DNA of 23,533 nt from DAMCAP01 sp964369265 (GTDB lineage Bacteria > Bacillota > Clostridia > Oscillospirales > Ruminococcaceae), in NCBI GenBank assembly GCA_964369265.1, contig CAYJEV010000022.1:1-23533 (forward strand). The letters run 5' to 3'. How positions within the stretch are numbered: the first letter of the stretch is position 1; the number at the start of each line of letters is the position of its first letter. Made by a program: the position numbers and the translations under genes. Below, one piece after another: positions 1 through 7,350 of the stretch. The notes beneath the pieces were generated by a model. That model had not been told where the DNA came from. It searched no databases and was given only the letters and a program-made list of their open reading frames with translations.

Positions 1-248
1 CTGCTAAAAAAGATAAAAATCAGCGAAAAGAATGTGGATGTACCTACAGCATTGATATCGGCACATACAACTGCTGTGCTAATGGTTGCAGTTATTGCTA
101 TGCTCTAACAAATGAAAAAACTTCGCTTTTGAATATGAGAAAGCACAATCCAAATTCGCCTGTGCTTATCGGTGAAGTAAATTCCAATGCTATAATTACT
201 GATAGGGATAGCGTTAGTATAATAGAAAATCAAATGTCTTTGTTTTAG
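1..248 (+). CDS. DUF1848-family protein, C-terminal fragment (5' end outside window)
   Basis: Reading from base 3, the frame gives about 81 residues ending at TAG 246-248; the start lies outside the window. The visible part carries ECGC, then SIDIGTYNCCANGCSYCYA, then RKHNPNSPVLIG, and ends in NQMSLF. The cysteine cluster, the DIG-YN block and the HNPNSP-L-G block are the C-terminal hallmarks of DUF1848 proteins. Those are uncharacterised proteins of about 300 residues whose C-terminal cysteines resemble a metal or iron-sulfur site. What is seen is the motif order; the family name is recognition from memory; the function is unknown. A terminator follows 17 bases after the stop, so this gene ends its transcription unit. 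Confidence 0.8.
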   Translation, partial: AKKDKNQRKECGCTYSIDIGTYNCCANGCSYCYALTNEKTSLLNMRKHNPNSPVLIGEVNSNAIITDRDSVSIIENQMSLF

Positions 249-265
249 AAATTATATAATATACG

Positions 266-300
266 AAAAAATCGGCAGCCATTAGGATGCTGATTTTTTC
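266..300 (+). terminator. Rho-independent terminator of the DUF1848 gene
   Basis: An A-rich 5' arm leading into ATCGGCAGCC pairs, with wobble and one mismatch, with GGATGCTGAT followed by a TTTTTT tract. It sits 17 bases after the stop codon at 248. Confidence 0.75.
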
Positions 301-320
301 TATCCTAACGCAACTACTAA

Positions 321-470
321 CGTGGATATTTGACTGGGAATTATTCATCAAGAAAAATAGAAGAAGCCTGTAAAAATGATATACGATTTATGTGGATATT
401 GGACGATTAGCCTTGTCCAGACCATAGCACCATAGCAAGACTTCAAAATGATCTCTTAAACCGCCCTAAC
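321..470 (+). pseudogene. Remnant of an IS1182-type (DUF772) transposase N-terminus
   Basis: The frame starting at 321 reads RGYLTGNYSSRKIEEAC, then KNDIRFMWILDD, a stop at 408-410, then PCPDHSTIARLQNDLLNR and a stop after N470. This matches the N-terminal domain of IS1182/IS5-like DDE transposases, which have a conserved 'RGYL...SSRKIE...D--F-WL-----PDH-TI-RF' pattern. Only about 50 codons survive. There is an in-frame stop, no start codon, no catalytic domain and no terminal repeat nearby, so this is a dead fragment. Family assignment is from memory of the motif. The rest of 249-637 holds the terminator, this fragment and two stem-loops; I see no intact gene there. Confidence 0.7.
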
Positions 471-488
471 TAAATATTTCATAAAACA

Positions 489-513
489 AGAGAGTAGTTT
501 TTATCTACCCTCT
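489..513 (-). terminator. Weak stem-loop, possible minus-strand terminator
   Basis: AGAGAGTAG (489-497) pairs with CTACCCTCT (505-513) with one mismatch. On the minus strand it is followed by TTGTTTTAT. It could help end transcription of the surface-protein gene at 638, but the T-tract is short and interrupted. Confidence 0.35.
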
Positions 514-573
514 GATTCCTCCTTTAACGCTTTTTACACTTGTGCTTAGTTTTCCATGAAATTTAAATGATTT

Positions 574-614
574 GGGGCTGCCACTAATGGTTTTATACCA
601 TTAGTGGCAGCCCC
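574..614. terminator. Perfect 17-bp stem-loop, probable terminator at the 3' end of the surface-protein gene
   Basis: GGGGCTGCCACTAATGG (574-590) and its exact reverse complement (598-614) enclose a 7-base loop. The T-tract (TTTT, 615-618) is on the plus-strand side, while on the minus strand the stem is followed by AAATCATTT. It lies 24 bases past the stop of the minus-strand gene, so position favours terminating that gene. The T-tract polarity favours plus-strand transcripts. It may serve both. Confidence 0.65.
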
Positions 615-637
615 TTTTAAAGTTATTGCTTAAAAAT

Positions 638-3600
638 TTATGCTCTTGCGCCTGTGCTTGGGTTAGATTTAGTGCTTGTTGAGGTTGCGTTTGGATTTTC
701 GATAATGTATGCATCTTCATACATATCAGCAAGCTCTTCAAAGGAATAGAACGCCCTTGCTGTGCCTGTTTTAATAGCTTTGCCAGCAGGGATTATAATG
801 TCCTTTCCGCCGTTCCAATCAATTACTAAATTAACTTTATGCTCGTATAGAGCTGACATTAAGGAAACTGGAAGATTGTTTGTTAGTGAGCCAGCTTTGA
901 AAACAACTGTTCCGCCAACTTCGCTGTCCTTAATTTCATCTAAAGTATTATTTAATAAATCCTCTAGCTTATCAGCGCTTTCGTCTTCGTCATCATTGCT
1001 TCTATTGCTGCCACTAGAAGTTTTCTCTAATGTATAGAAAGCGAATGGGGATAGGGTTCTAATATTTTCTATATAGAAACCTGTAGCTGCCTTGGTTATT
1101 GAATGTGAAATTGGGACATCTGCGCGTATTGGCAGATGAAGAACGCCAATATCTGCGCTTTCATTAAATCCATTACCTAATTCAGAATATGGAATGAAAA
1201 TTCTTTGTGCGTATTGGAAGATGTTAGGGAAAAGTGCGGTAGGATCAGTAAGAATTAAAGCTAAGTCCAGATAAACAATATTTTTTGCATTGCTTGGAAG
1301 TGAATTAACTAATAGTTCAGGAACGTGGTTTATTTCTACATATTTTGTATAAATAAACTCTAAATTACTAAAAGCATCATTCCAACCATCAGTCACCAAG
1401 AAAGTTGGCTTTGTTGGAGTTATCAACGGATTATATGGCTTTACGGAAGGTGCGTTGTATTCTTTTGCTAGCATTATAAGAAATTTACTTTTAAATGTGA
1501 CAGTATATCCCTCAGGAATTGCTATATTATCAGCAAATTCATAACCAGGTTTAGTGTAGAACACAATGCCTAAATTGCAATAACTATTTTCATCATAGTT
1601 AGCATTATTTATATTATCACCTTCTATGTCACTCCAGTTAGTTTCAATAAATACGTTTGGTGTTGTTGTTTCTGCTTCTGGTAGCTCCTCACCATTAGTT
1701 GGCTCGTCGATAGTCACATTCAGAGAGTTTATTATGGTTGTTGGTGCAGTAACAGTATCGGCAAATTTCATAATGCCAATAGCACCATCTTCAAACTCAG
1801 CGATACTAAATCCTGCTGGGAGTTCAAGATTGATATCAAGCTCATATCCATCTTGAGTAGCTAAAAAAATTATAGTTGAATATCGCTTCTCTGCTTCAAC
1901 AATAGCATTATCATCAAGGTGTATCTGCTCTCCATCCACATCAAACTCAAACCAAATTGCACGAGAAAGAACCCCTGCTGTGTTTATTACTGGCTCTGGG
2001 AAAGCTTTTCCAACTTCTAAATCAGCTAAGGAAATATCAACAGAAGAGATTATGTCTTCGTAAGTATAGAAAGCGAATGAAGCTTCCGCTAAATTCTCAA
2101 TGCCTTTTAGCAGAATGCCATCTTGGTGATTTTCTATCCTTACATCAGCAACACTACCTTCCCCAACGTTGTTAAGAACACCAATTTTTTTCTCATGATC
2201 AAATTCATCGCCTAATTCATCATAAGGGATAAAAACATCAACAGGCTTATCAAATTCAAGAGATCTATTATCAAAAATTGAAATTAAGCTTAAATGCTTA
2301 TACTCTATATTCTTCGCTGTTTTTGGCATGGAAGATACAAAAATGCTTTCAAACTCAAATATCTCATCATATACAGGTGTTGCAACATTTAATTGTATAT
2401 CATCTGCATCATCAACTATCGTGCCATTTTGATTTTTGAATATAGTTCCAGTTGGTGCGTAGGCAGTCGGTACATTTGGTGCGTTTTGGCTGTCAAAAGA
2501 GCCAACAATTAAAGTTTTATCTGTGTTGGTGCTAAACTGTCTAGTTGCAGAGATAGTTTTGTTGTCTGTTAGAGTTCCCAAGCTATATCCATCAGTTATA
2601 GTTACATTATCATCAAAAACATAACCAGTATTAGCTGATATGTTAAAATTTAGCATATAAAGCTTATTTGCTTCAACTGTTGCACCAACTTCGCTTGCCA
2701 AGCCTAAGTCATCTACTTCCTGCCAAGTAGTTTTAACAATAGTTCCAGCAAGAGATTTTGGCTCTGGGAAAGGTTGTCCAGGAACTAAATTAGGTAAAGT
2801 TATATCAACATGAGAGATTGTTTGGGTGATTGATGGATCTACTAATGGGTCAAATGTCTTGAGTATAGATAAAATTTTGTTATCACCATATGAAGGCATA
2901 AAAGGTTCATAACCTGAAGTTACTGCTGGATGGTCGACAAACAGGTAATCGTCTTTAGTGGTATATTTAATGTGCATGTGGTAAGTTTGCCCATATTGAA
3001 CTAAATTTCCATCATCATTAACCACATAATTATTATCATTAGTCCATACAGTTTCTACAGTATATTTAGCTGTGTCTGCAATAGTTGCCTCTGGGAAAGG
3101 TTGTCCAAAAACTAAGTCGCCAATGTTTACATCAACATGAGTAATGGCTTTTCCATCTTGGAAAGACTGAAAGGTTGTGCTCTCTTCAAAATCGCTTGTA
3201 TTTCTAATAATTGCATTGCCAAAGTTTGTTGTTACACTATCTGCAAAAACATATTTTGATGATGTAATTTCTCCGTATACAGAAAGAAAATATTTCTTAC
3301 TGTCAGTAGTTGCCTCAACTTTCGCACCGGCTGCAACTGGTCTTATACTAGAGTCAGAAGTATCAGAAATTTTCCACTGATATGAAGTTATTTCAACGCC
3401 ATCTGTAAGAATAGTAGGTTCTGGAAAGTCTTGTCCAATGATTAGGGTTGGTACATTTATATCAACATGAGAGATTGTTTGGGTGGTTGGAGGGAAGGTA
3501 TCAATTCTTTTGGTTACTTGGAACTGCGTATCTTTAAGGTTTAGCTTTTCATATCCTGTTGGAGGAACTATAGTATCTTGGAATGTATAGCCGCTGTTTG

Positions 3601-4537
3601 CATTATAAGTAATATTCACTCCATAATATTTATCAGCCTCTACATTTCCAGTAACAGCACTGCCATATAGTGCATTAGCACTACCATATTCAAGCCAGTC
3701 TGTTTCAACCCAAACCCCATCAGTAGTAGTTGTTGCTTCTGGGAAAGCTTGACCAACAACTAAGTCAGCTAAAGAAATATCAACAGAAGAGATTGTTTGA
3801 ACACTTTGTACTAAGAATGGAGCAGAAGTAATAATATCAGTGGCATACGACCTTACTTCTATTTCACCTTCTATATCATTAAAGAAAACTTTTGTGTTGC
3901 TATCATTGTAATGGGAAGTACCTTCAAGCTCATATTTAGCTTTGTAATATTTCCCAGATTCTGCAACTTGAGAGCTAGATGTTACTGCTTCGTAAGTTCC
4001 GTCGATAGTATCAGATACTAACCAGATTATAGCAGGATTTTCTGGTACATTAAGTACTTTTTTATCAAATTCCATTAAAGCTCTTTCAGCAAGAGTTTCG
4101 CCAGCTTTAGGTGCAGTTAAAGTGAACTCAATAGTGTCAATAGTACCATCATCAGTTTCTGGATATGTTTGTTCTAGAGTTATTGTGCCGGCACCTGTTG
4201 CAGTAACTCTGAAACCATCAATTATATCACCAACATTCGCATCAAAGTTTTCGTCAGGATCTTTTGTTTCCATAGAAAGAGTTGCTGTATAAACTGTGTT
4301 TGGTTGGAAGGTGAGACTAGGCTCATTAGGTGTCCATGTTATTGTTTGATTTTCAGTATAATTGCCTATCAAATCTGGCCAGAATATGCCACCAGCCGAA
4401 CCTCCTGTCGATGGCTCTGTAATAGAAAACTTTACATTTTCCATACTGACGATTGCACCAATCTGCATGAAAGGCACGGCAAAAGCGAGGAGAACTGCTA
4501 GGAAAACTGTGAAGAAGCGTTTAGAAGATTTTCGCAT
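638..4537 (-). CDS. Large secreted modular surface protein (adhesin-like)
   Basis: This 1299-residue protein starts at the ATG at 4537, which has AAAGGAGG eight bases upstream; an in-frame ATG 13 codons earlier has no such site. Residues 1-32 are a Sec signal peptide (MRKSSKRFF plus a hydrophobic core). Six modules of about 100 residues carry the pattern 'VDI-L--L--GQ-FPE ... W ... Y---I----N-GY-F-D', starting near residues 250, 353, 464, 574, 830 and 935. Two copies of a second module, with 'IFIPY-ELG--F----IGVL ... FAFYT', lie near 680-825 and 1045-1170. A DDEDES linker precedes a C-terminal domain with VDWNGG-like and IIPAGKA segments (near 1185-1285). The protein ends in NPSTGARA with no hydrophobic helix or basic tail, so standard sortase anchoring is not supported. 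It has its own promoter and stands apart from its neighbours. Adhesion or surface-layer function is inferred only from size and architecture. Confidence 0.85.
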   Translation of the reverse strand: MRKSSKRFFTVFLAVLLAFAVPFMQIGAIVSMENVKFSITEPSTGGSAGGIFWPDLIGNYTENQTITWTPNEPSLTFQPNTVYTATLSMETKDPDENFDANVGDIIDGFRVTATGAGTITLEQTYPETDDGTIDTIEFTLTAPKAGETLAERALMEFDKKVLNVPENPAIIWLVSDTIDGTYEAVTSSSQVAESGKYYKAKYELEGTSHYNDSNTKVFFNDIEGEIEVRSYATDIITSAPFLVQSVQTISSVDISLADLVVGQAFPEATTTTDGVWVETDWLEYGSANALYGSAVTGNVEADKYYGVNITYNANSGYTFQDTIVPPTGYEKLNLKDTQFQVTKRIDTFPPTTQTISHVDINVPTLIIGQDFPEPTILTDGVEITSYQWKISDTSDSSIRPVAAGAKVEATTDSKKYFLSVYGEITSSKYVFADSVTTNFGNAIIRNTSDFEESTTFQSFQDGKAITHVDVNIGDLVFGQPFPEATIADTAKYTVETVWTNDNNYVVNDDGNLVQYGQTYHMHIKYTTKDDYLFVDHPAVTSGYEPFMPSYGDNKILSILKTFDPLVDPSITQTISHVDITLPNLVPGQPFPEPKSLAGTIVKTTWQEVDDLGLASEVGATVEANKLYMLNFNISANTGYVFDDNVTITDGYSLGTLTDNKTISATRQFSTNTDKTLIVGSFDSQNAPNVPTAYAPTGTIFKNQNGTIVDDADDIQLNVATPVYDEIFEFESIFVSSMPKTAKNIEYKHLSLISIFDNRSLEFDKPVDVFIPYDELGDEFDHEKKIGVLNNVGEGSVADVRIENHQDGILLKGIENLAEASFAFYTYEDIISSVDISLADLEVGKAFPEPVINTAGVLSRAIWFEFDVDGEQIHLDDNAIVEAEKRYSTIIFLATQDGYELDINLELPAGFSIAEFEDGAIGIMKFADTVTAPTTIINSLNVTIDEPTNGEELPEAETTTPNVFIETNWSDIEGDNINNANYDENSYCNLGIVFYTKPGYEFADNIAIPEGYTVTFKSKFLIMLAKEYNAPSVKPYNPLITPTKPTFLVTDGWNDAFSNLEFIYTKYVEINHVPELLVNSLPSNAKNIVYLDLALILTDPTALFPNIFQYAQRIFIPYSELGNGFNESADIGVLHLPIRADVPISHSITKAATGFYIENIRTLSPFAFYTLEKTSSGSNRSNDDEDESADKLEDLLNNTLDEIKDSEVGGTVVFKAGSLTNNLPVSLMSALYEHKVNLVIDWNGGKDIIIPAGKAIKTGTARAFYSFEELADMYEDAYIIENPNATSTSTKSNPSTGARA
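1457..3796 (-). repeat. Protein-level tandem modules within the surface protein
   Basis: Six diverged modules begin with SVDISLADLVVGQAFPE, HVDINVPTLIIGQDFPE, HVDVNIGDLVFGQPFPE, HVDITLPNLVPGQPFPE, SVDISLADLEVGKAFPE and SLNVTIDEPTNGEELPE. The first four are contiguous. A different module separates them from the fifth and sixth. The DNA copies differ enough that the array is old rather than freshly expanded, although short stretches such as GGGAAAGGTTGTCCA-like blocks recur. Confidence 0.8.
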
Positions 4538-4611
4538 GGGTATTCCTCCTTTAAAAAAATAAATAATAAGATACATAGGTTAGGTAAATCTTTCCTATAC
4601 CCTGTCTTTAT

Positions 4612-4640
4612 ATTATACATATGTAAATCTGATTTTTCAA
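4612..4640 (-). promoter_or_regulatory. Promoter of the surface-protein gene
   Basis: On the minus strand, TTGAAA (4640-4635) and TATAAT (4617-4612) are separated by exactly 17 bases. This is a good sigma-70/SigA-type match, about 75 bases upstream of the start codon at 4537. Confidence 0.7.
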
Positions 4641-4812
4641 GCGAGTTCACCGAAAGTTAATACAAATTTGGGGGAATGTTAGTAAAGTTTGGTTTGTCTT
4701 TTAAAACTAGACAGATGGGGAGGAAAAATGAATAATGAGGAGTGAAAGTTAATGTTCCTTGGGAGGATTCAATAAAACGCAAAGTTGTGACACTTTTGTG
4801 TTTGCATCAAGG

Positions 4813-4841
4813 TTAATCATATCTGAAATATCAGCTATAAT
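4813..4841 (+). promoter_or_regulatory. Candidate promoter of the thioredoxin-lipoprotein operon
   Basis: TATAAT at 4836-4841 lies 43 bases before the start codon at 4884. The hexamer 17 bases upstream, TTAATC (4813-4818), is a poor -35. The -10 and its position support the call; the -35 does not. The rest of the divergent gap 4538-4883 holds the opposing promoter and two tiny ribosome-site/ATG pairs, described under findings. Confidence 0.5.
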
Positions 4842-4883
4842 AAAGCTACAATCAAAATACAAATAAAAAGGAGATTTCTTATC

Positions 4884-5507
4884 ATGAAAAAAATTACAAC
4901 ACTGCTGACGCTTTCTATTATTATAGTTGCTATGTTGGCATCTTGTGCACAAACAAATCAATCAGAGGCAACGAGCGCTACCACAGCTGGAAATTCAGAA
5001 GTAATGCAGGCTCAAGAAAGCGATGCTGAAGAGATGAGTTCAGATGTTAAAACAGAGAAAATAACCTTTGAAACAACTGATATAAAAGGTAACACAGTAA
5101 CAGAAGAAGTTTTCAAAAATTATGATCTAACTATGATTAACGTTTGGGGAACTGGATGTGTTCCATGCATTGAAGAAATGCCAGGTCTTGCGAAGTTTCA
5201 CGATAGCTTGGACGACAATGTGAATATGCTTACAATATGTGTTGACTATGAAGCAGACCCTAAATTTGCAGAGGATATTTTAACACAGAGTAATGCTAAT
5301 TTTACAACTTTGAAGCCAAATGATAGTTTATTTGAGAGTGTGTTAGGTAAGGCGCAAGCTCTCCCTACAACAATTTTTGTCGATAGTGAGGGAAACATTG
5401 TAGGGGATGTTATTTTGGGAGCGCCAAATGTTGAAACAGATGAAGAAGTCGTTGAACATTACACAAACTATGTGAGTGAAAGATTAGGTGAGATAAGTGA
5501 AGCATAA
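4884..5507 (+). CDS. TlpA/ResA-like thioredoxin-fold lipoprotein
   Basis: This 207-residue protein starts at an ATG preceded by AAAAGGAG. Residues 1-21 form a lipoprotein signal with lipobox LASC (C21 lipidated), so it should be anchored outside the membrane. A Ser/Thr/Glu-rich linker (22-55) leads to a thioredoxin fold with the redox motif W88-GTG-C92-VP-C95, conserved E-MP after it, and the cis-proline loop ALP161TT. Family members reduce or oxidise disulfides of extracytoplasmic proteins. No CcdA/DsbD-type electron donor is nearby. Instead a CXXC membrane peptide and a membrane polyferredoxin follow directly, which suggests they feed or drain its electrons. That electron route is inference. 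Its substrate is unknown. Confidence 0.9.
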   Translation: MKKITTLLTLSIIIVAMLASCAQTNQSEATSATTAGNSEVMQAQESDAEEMSSDVKTEKITFETTDIKGNTVTEEVFKNYDLTMINVWGTGCVPCIEEMPGLAKFHDSLDDNVNMLTICVDYEADPKFAEDILTQSNANFTTLKPNDSLFESVLGKAQALPTTIFVDSEGNIVGDVILGAPNVETDEEVVEHYTNYVSERLGEISEA

Positions 5508-5637
5508 AAATATGCTGCGAATAGTAACTATATCGCTTGCCATTACTTTTATTACAGTCGGAGTTTTGAGAGATGAACACTTAATGGTTCTTTCAAAGGC
5601 TGTCGCAATTTGCCTTGAATGTATAGGGATAGGCTAA
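5497..5637 (+). CDS. CD1871A-type CXXC-motif membrane peptide (46 aa)
   Basis: A small gene overlapping the preceding one by 11 bases. The GTG start at 5497 has AGGTGAG just upstream and gives MKHKNMLRIV, then a single hydrophobic segment (residues 7-22), then RDEHLMVLSKA and the tail ICLECIGIG. Starting at the in-frame ATG 5512 would remove five basic or polar residues and lacks a clear ribosome site. The C-terminal 'A--ICLECIGIG' with its CXXC is the hallmark of the CD1871A family, which I know as tiny clostridial proteins next to thioredoxin and 4Fe-4S membrane proteins. It is probably a one-helix membrane peptide with redox-active or metal-binding cysteines. Its biochemical role is not established to my knowledge. 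Confidence 0.8.
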   Translation: MKHKNMLRIVTISLAITFITVGVLRDEHLMVLSKAVAICLECIGIG

Positions 5638-5722
5638 TATAATGTTAAAAATATAGTGTAGCTATGGCTATATCTTATGGTCGGTTATTTCATATCTTTT
5701 AAAGAAGGAGCAATGGAAAATT

Positions 5723-6601
5723 ATGAATGCAAAAGAAAAAAGGCACTCTAAATTTAGAATGCTAATTCAGTTGCTAGCAGCAGTTCTTGCAAATGGATAT
5801 TTAATAGGATATTTTAAAGGCAAGATATTTGGAGGAGATAGTAAGGCAGTTTGTTTGCCAGTATTAAATTGCTATTCTTGCCCAGGTGCTGTTGCTTCAT
5901 GTCCAATTGGCTCATTACAGGCAGTAATGGGCAGCCAGAAATTTAACTTTTCGTTCTATGTCATCGGCAGCATTATGCTCTTTGGAGTGTTGTTTGGTAG
6001 AGTTATTTGTGGTTTTTTATGTCCATTTGGATTTCTACAAGACTTGTTATATAAAATACCAACCCCTAAGCTAAGCATACCTAAAAAAGTTGATAAGCCT
6101 ATGAGATATATAAAGTATTTAGTGCTAGCTTTTACAGTTTTTGCCCCAGTTTTAATTGTCAATAAGTTTGGTGTTGCTTCACCATACTTTTGTAAATGGA
6201 TATGCCCAGCTGGAACAATAGGTGCAGGCATACCACTAATCCTAACAAATCCGTCACTGCAAAAAGCTATAGGTTTTCTATTCACATGGAAGATGTCGCT
6301 TTTGATAATAATACTAATAGCCAGCGTGTTTGTTAGTAGATTTTTTTGCAAATACCTTTGTCCACTAGGGGCATTTTATGGATTTTTTAATCGCTTTAGT
6401 ATGTATCAAATGCATTTTGATGAAGAAAAATGTGTTGGATGTTCAAAGTGCGATAAGGTTTGTCCAATGAGCCTTGAAGTGACTAAAGAGATCAATAGGG
6501 CAGAGTGCATAAAGTGTGGCAATTGTATTGCTACTTGTCCGACTAATGCGATTGATAAGTCATTTTGCAAAATTAAAAATACCTCTACCGAAAACATATA
6601 A
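5723..6601 (+). CDS. Membrane-bound 4Fe-4S polyferredoxin (NapH/YccM-like)
   Basis: This 292-residue protein starts at an ATG about 12 bases after AAGGAG; an ATG at 5712 is in another frame and short. It has about five or six membrane segments (near 12-30, 78-98, 130-147, 190-207). The transmembrane cysteine motifs C96GFLC100P and C209KYLC213P are the paired CxxxCP signature of NapH/NosR/YccM-type proteins. Further cysteines lie at 44, 50, 53, 60, 157 and 161. The C-terminus is a two-cluster bacterial ferredoxin: C237-C240-C243-C247P and C262-C265-C268-C272P. Such proteins pass electrons across or along the membrane. With the two genes before it, it plausibly links cytoplasmic reductant to the extracytoplasmic thioredoxin lipoprotein. 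This is inference from position. Confidence 0.9.
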   Translation: MNAKEKRHSKFRMLIQLLAAVLANGYLIGYFKGKIFGGDSKAVCLPVLNCYSCPGAVASCPIGSLQAVMGSQKFNFSFYVIGSIMLFGVLFGRVICGFLCPFGFLQDLLYKIPTPKLSIPKKVDKPMRYIKYLVLAFTVFAPVLIVNKFGVASPYFCKWICPAGTIGAGIPLILTNPSLQKAIGFLFTWKMSLLIIILIASVFVSRFFCKYLCPLGAFYGFFNRFSMYQMHFDEEKCVGCSKCDKVCPMSLEVTKEINRAECIKCGNCIATCPTNAIDKSFCKIKNTSTENI

Positions 6602-6651
6602 AGTATAGTATAATTTAAGAAAGATGTTTTAAGACTATTGGAGGTAAGAGT

Positions 6652-7350
6652 ATGAATAAACTGATATACATTGCAGATGATGATGAAAGCATTCGAAATT
6701 TAATTGAGATGTTCTTGAAAAGTGAAGGCTACACTGTGGTAAGTTTTTCAAATGGTGATGACTTATATAGCGAATTTTTAATAAAAGAAGCTGACTTAAT
6801 AATATTAGATGTAATGATGCCTGGAAATGACGGCTTTACTATTTGCAATATGATTAGAAATAAGTCATCAGTGCCTATAATCTTACTAACAGCAAAAGAT
6901 AGTGATATTGATCAGATAACAGGACTTACTCTCGGTAGCGATGACTACATAACAAAACCATTTAAACCAACACTTTTAAACGCAAGAGTTAAAGCGTTAA
7001 TTCGTCGCTCGGAAATGGTTAAACCTAAGCAGAATGATATTATTTTTGGTGATTTGCGTTTTAGTGCTTCTCATTATGCAGTTTTTTGTAATGAGGTAGA
7101 ACTATCGCTCACTCAACTAGAGCTTTCTTGCCTTTCTTATATGCTCTCCAAAGGCGATGGTACAGTATCTCGTGATGAACTATTAAGAGATGTATGGGGT
7201 TATGATATTGCTATAGAAACAAGGGCTGTGGATGAAACTATTCGCCGAATTAGAAAGAAGTTAACACTTGCAAATAGTGTTGTTGCTATCGTTAATAAAT
7301 GGGGATATGGATACACCTTAAAAGAAAATGGAGGCAAGCAAGATGCATAA
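6652..7350 (+). CDS. OmpR/PhoB-family response regulator
   Basis: This 232-residue protein starts at an ATG 7 bases after TTGGAGG. The N-terminal receiver domain has acidic residues D9-D11, phosphoacceptor D53 (ILDVMMPG), T80 and K102 (TKPF). A winged-helix DNA-binding domain spans roughly 130-228, with 'LTQLE', 'VSRDELLRDVWG' and 'VDETIRRIRKKL ... WGYGYTL' typical of the Trans_reg_C fold. Its last codons overlap the kinase start by 8 bases, so the two are translationally linked. It probably controls this operon or envelope genes. No target site is evident. Confidence 0.95.
   Translation: MNKLIYIADDDESIRNLIEMFLKSEGYTVVSFSNGDDLYSEFLIKEADLIILDVMMPGNDGFTICNMIRNKSSVPIILLTAKDSDIDQITGLTLGSDDYITKPFKPTLLNARVKALIRRSEMVKPKQNDIIFGDLRFSASHYAVFCNEVELSLTQLELSCLSYMLSKGDGTVSRDELLRDVWGYDIAIETRAVDETIRRIRKKLTLANSVVAIVNKWGYGYTLKENGGKQDA

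Noticed and set aside
4749..4961. Minus-strand cysteine-rich frame of 70 codons overlapping the thioredoxin gene start
   Set aside because: It is antisense to the promoter and signal peptide of a well-supported gene, with no ribosome site.
5712..5750. ATG at 5712 after AAGGAG as a short leader ORF (12 codons)
   Set aside because: It shares the ribosome site with the ferredoxin gene at 5723 in another frame, and nothing suggests a peptide function.
6609..6614. TATAAT just before the response regulator as a separate promoter
   Set aside because: No -35-like hexamer lies 16-18 bases upstream and the sequence is AT-rich, so it could be chance; kept only as a possible internal start.
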